From contig PMKN01000068.1 in NCBI GenBank assembly GCA_003158675.1, positions 5,485-45,353 on the forward strand: a stretch of DNA of 39,869 bases, read 5' to 3'. This DNA comes from Chloroflexota bacterium. Its GTDB lineage: Bacteria > Chloroflexota > Limnocylindria > Limnocylindrales > CSP1-4. A model generated the notes under the pieces. That model saw only the letters and a list, made by a program, of their open reading frames with translations, was not told the DNA's origin and did not search any database. Within the stretch, counting starts at the first letter, position 1, and the number at the start of each line of letters is the position of its first letter. Below are positions 39,357 to 39,869 of the stretch, in pieces. The translations under genes were made by a program, and so were the position numbers.

Positions 39357-39869
39357 TTACTTGGCTGTGGTCGGGGCACCGCCGCGAAGCGGGGCCGGCC
39401 GCATCACGCGTTTGGGCAGCGTTTCGGTGCCGACAAGGGTTTCGTTGTCCTCACCGCGGATGAAGGCCTCGACCCGGTTGAAGGCGATGTCGTCGTGGAG
39501 CTGGATGGGCGGGCTCTTCTTGAAGTACGCCGACGGCGCGACGAGCGCGCCCTTGAGGCCACGATCGAGGCCGAGCTTCAAGCAACGGACGGCGTCGATC
39601 ACGACGCCGGCGCTGTTGGGACTGTCCCAGACCTCGAGCTTCATCTCGCACTTGAGCGGCACATCGCCGAAGGTCGTGCCCTCCATGACGATGTAGCAAT
39701 ACTTGCGATCGAGCAGCCACGGAACGTGGTCCGACGGGCCGACGTGGATGTTGTCGGGGTCGATCTCGTAGTCGAGCATCGAAGTGACCGCGTTGGTCTT
39801 CGAGATCTTCTTGGACTCGAGGCGCTCGCGCTCGAGCATATTGAGGAAGTCCGTGTTGCCGCCGAAGTT
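39357..39869 (-). CDS. ino1: Inositol-3-phosphate synthase, C-terminal part (runs off the window)
   Basis: The enzyme converts glucose 6-phosphate to inositol 3-phosphate with NAD, feeding inositol lipids or thiols and osmolytes. Only about 170 C-terminal residues are inside the window; the frame is open to the right edge ([20 protein letters not shown]). Motifs are [74 protein letters not shown] and [16 protein letters not shown]. These match the prokaryotic MIPS family well. The C-terminus ([15 protein letters not shown]) is intact. The ATG at 39839 is internal, not the start. Confidence 0.93.
   Translation of the reverse strand, partial: NFGGNTDFLNMLERERLESKKISKTNAVTSMLDYEIDPDNIHVGPSDHVPWLLDRKYCYIVMEGTTFGDVPLKCEMKLEVWDSPNSAGVVIDAVRCLKLGLDRGLKGALVAPSAYFKKSPPIQLHDDIAFNRVEAFIRGEDNETLVGTETLPKRVMRPAPLRGGAPTTAK

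Overview
The window is GC-rich (about two thirds G+C by eye) with strong G/C preference at third codon positions, and every long open frame resembles a bacterial family. There are no rRNA or tRNA genes, CRISPR arrays, insertion sequences or phage genes. The gene fusions, T-box control of an amino-acid operon and an ASPIC/UnbV protein would suit a Chloroflexota-like or deep actinobacterial soil or freshwater lineage. That placement is an inference and is weak.

Region 1 (1-17240) is an aromatic amino-acid island. A plus-strand operon trpE-trpG-trpD-[trpC-trpF-trpB fusion]-trpA (236-7581) sits behind the 3' half of a T-box riboswitch (105-156), and all four gene junctions are ATGA overlaps. Facing it is a minus-strand operon: DAHP synthase, EPSP synthase, shikimate dehydrogenase, chorismate synthase, a shikimate kinase-dehydroquinate synthase fusion, type II dehydroquinase, chorismate mutase and a small membrane protein (17055-9752). 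Together the two operons encode all seven shikimate steps, the branch to prephenate and the whole tryptophan branch. The aro operon begins with a Phe/Tyr attenuator: a consensus-like promoter, an almost leaderless 12-codon peptide MEHIFFFYRNPA and an intrinsic terminator. A PAS-GGDEF-EAL gene lies between the two converging operons.

Region 2 (17874-27963, minus strand) is a carbohydrate import and breakdown cluster. It encodes a XylF-like sugar-binding lipoprotein, a permease and an ATPase. Then follow a PHP-like metallohydrolase, a class II aldolase-SDR fusion whose SDR half resembles sorbitol-6-phosphate dehydrogenase, a 570-residue zinc dehydrogenase with two Rossmann-like segments, and a sorbitol-dehydrogenase-like enzyme. 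Inverted and tandem repeats lie in the two upstream regions. No sugar kinase is seen.

Region 3 (28347-36333, plus strand) holds an exported FG-GAP/ASPIC protein, a decayed copy of the region 2 alcohol dehydrogenase, and an operon for a SorC-family regulator, a fused alpha-beta 2-oxo acid dehydrogenase E1, its E2 and a transaldolase. I infer that the regulator and repeats tie regions 2 and 3 into one carbon-utilisation locus. Region 4 (36484-39869, minus strand) has two tandem paralogous seven-repeat Kelch lipoproteins and the 3' part of an inositol-3-phosphate synthase gene with its terminator.
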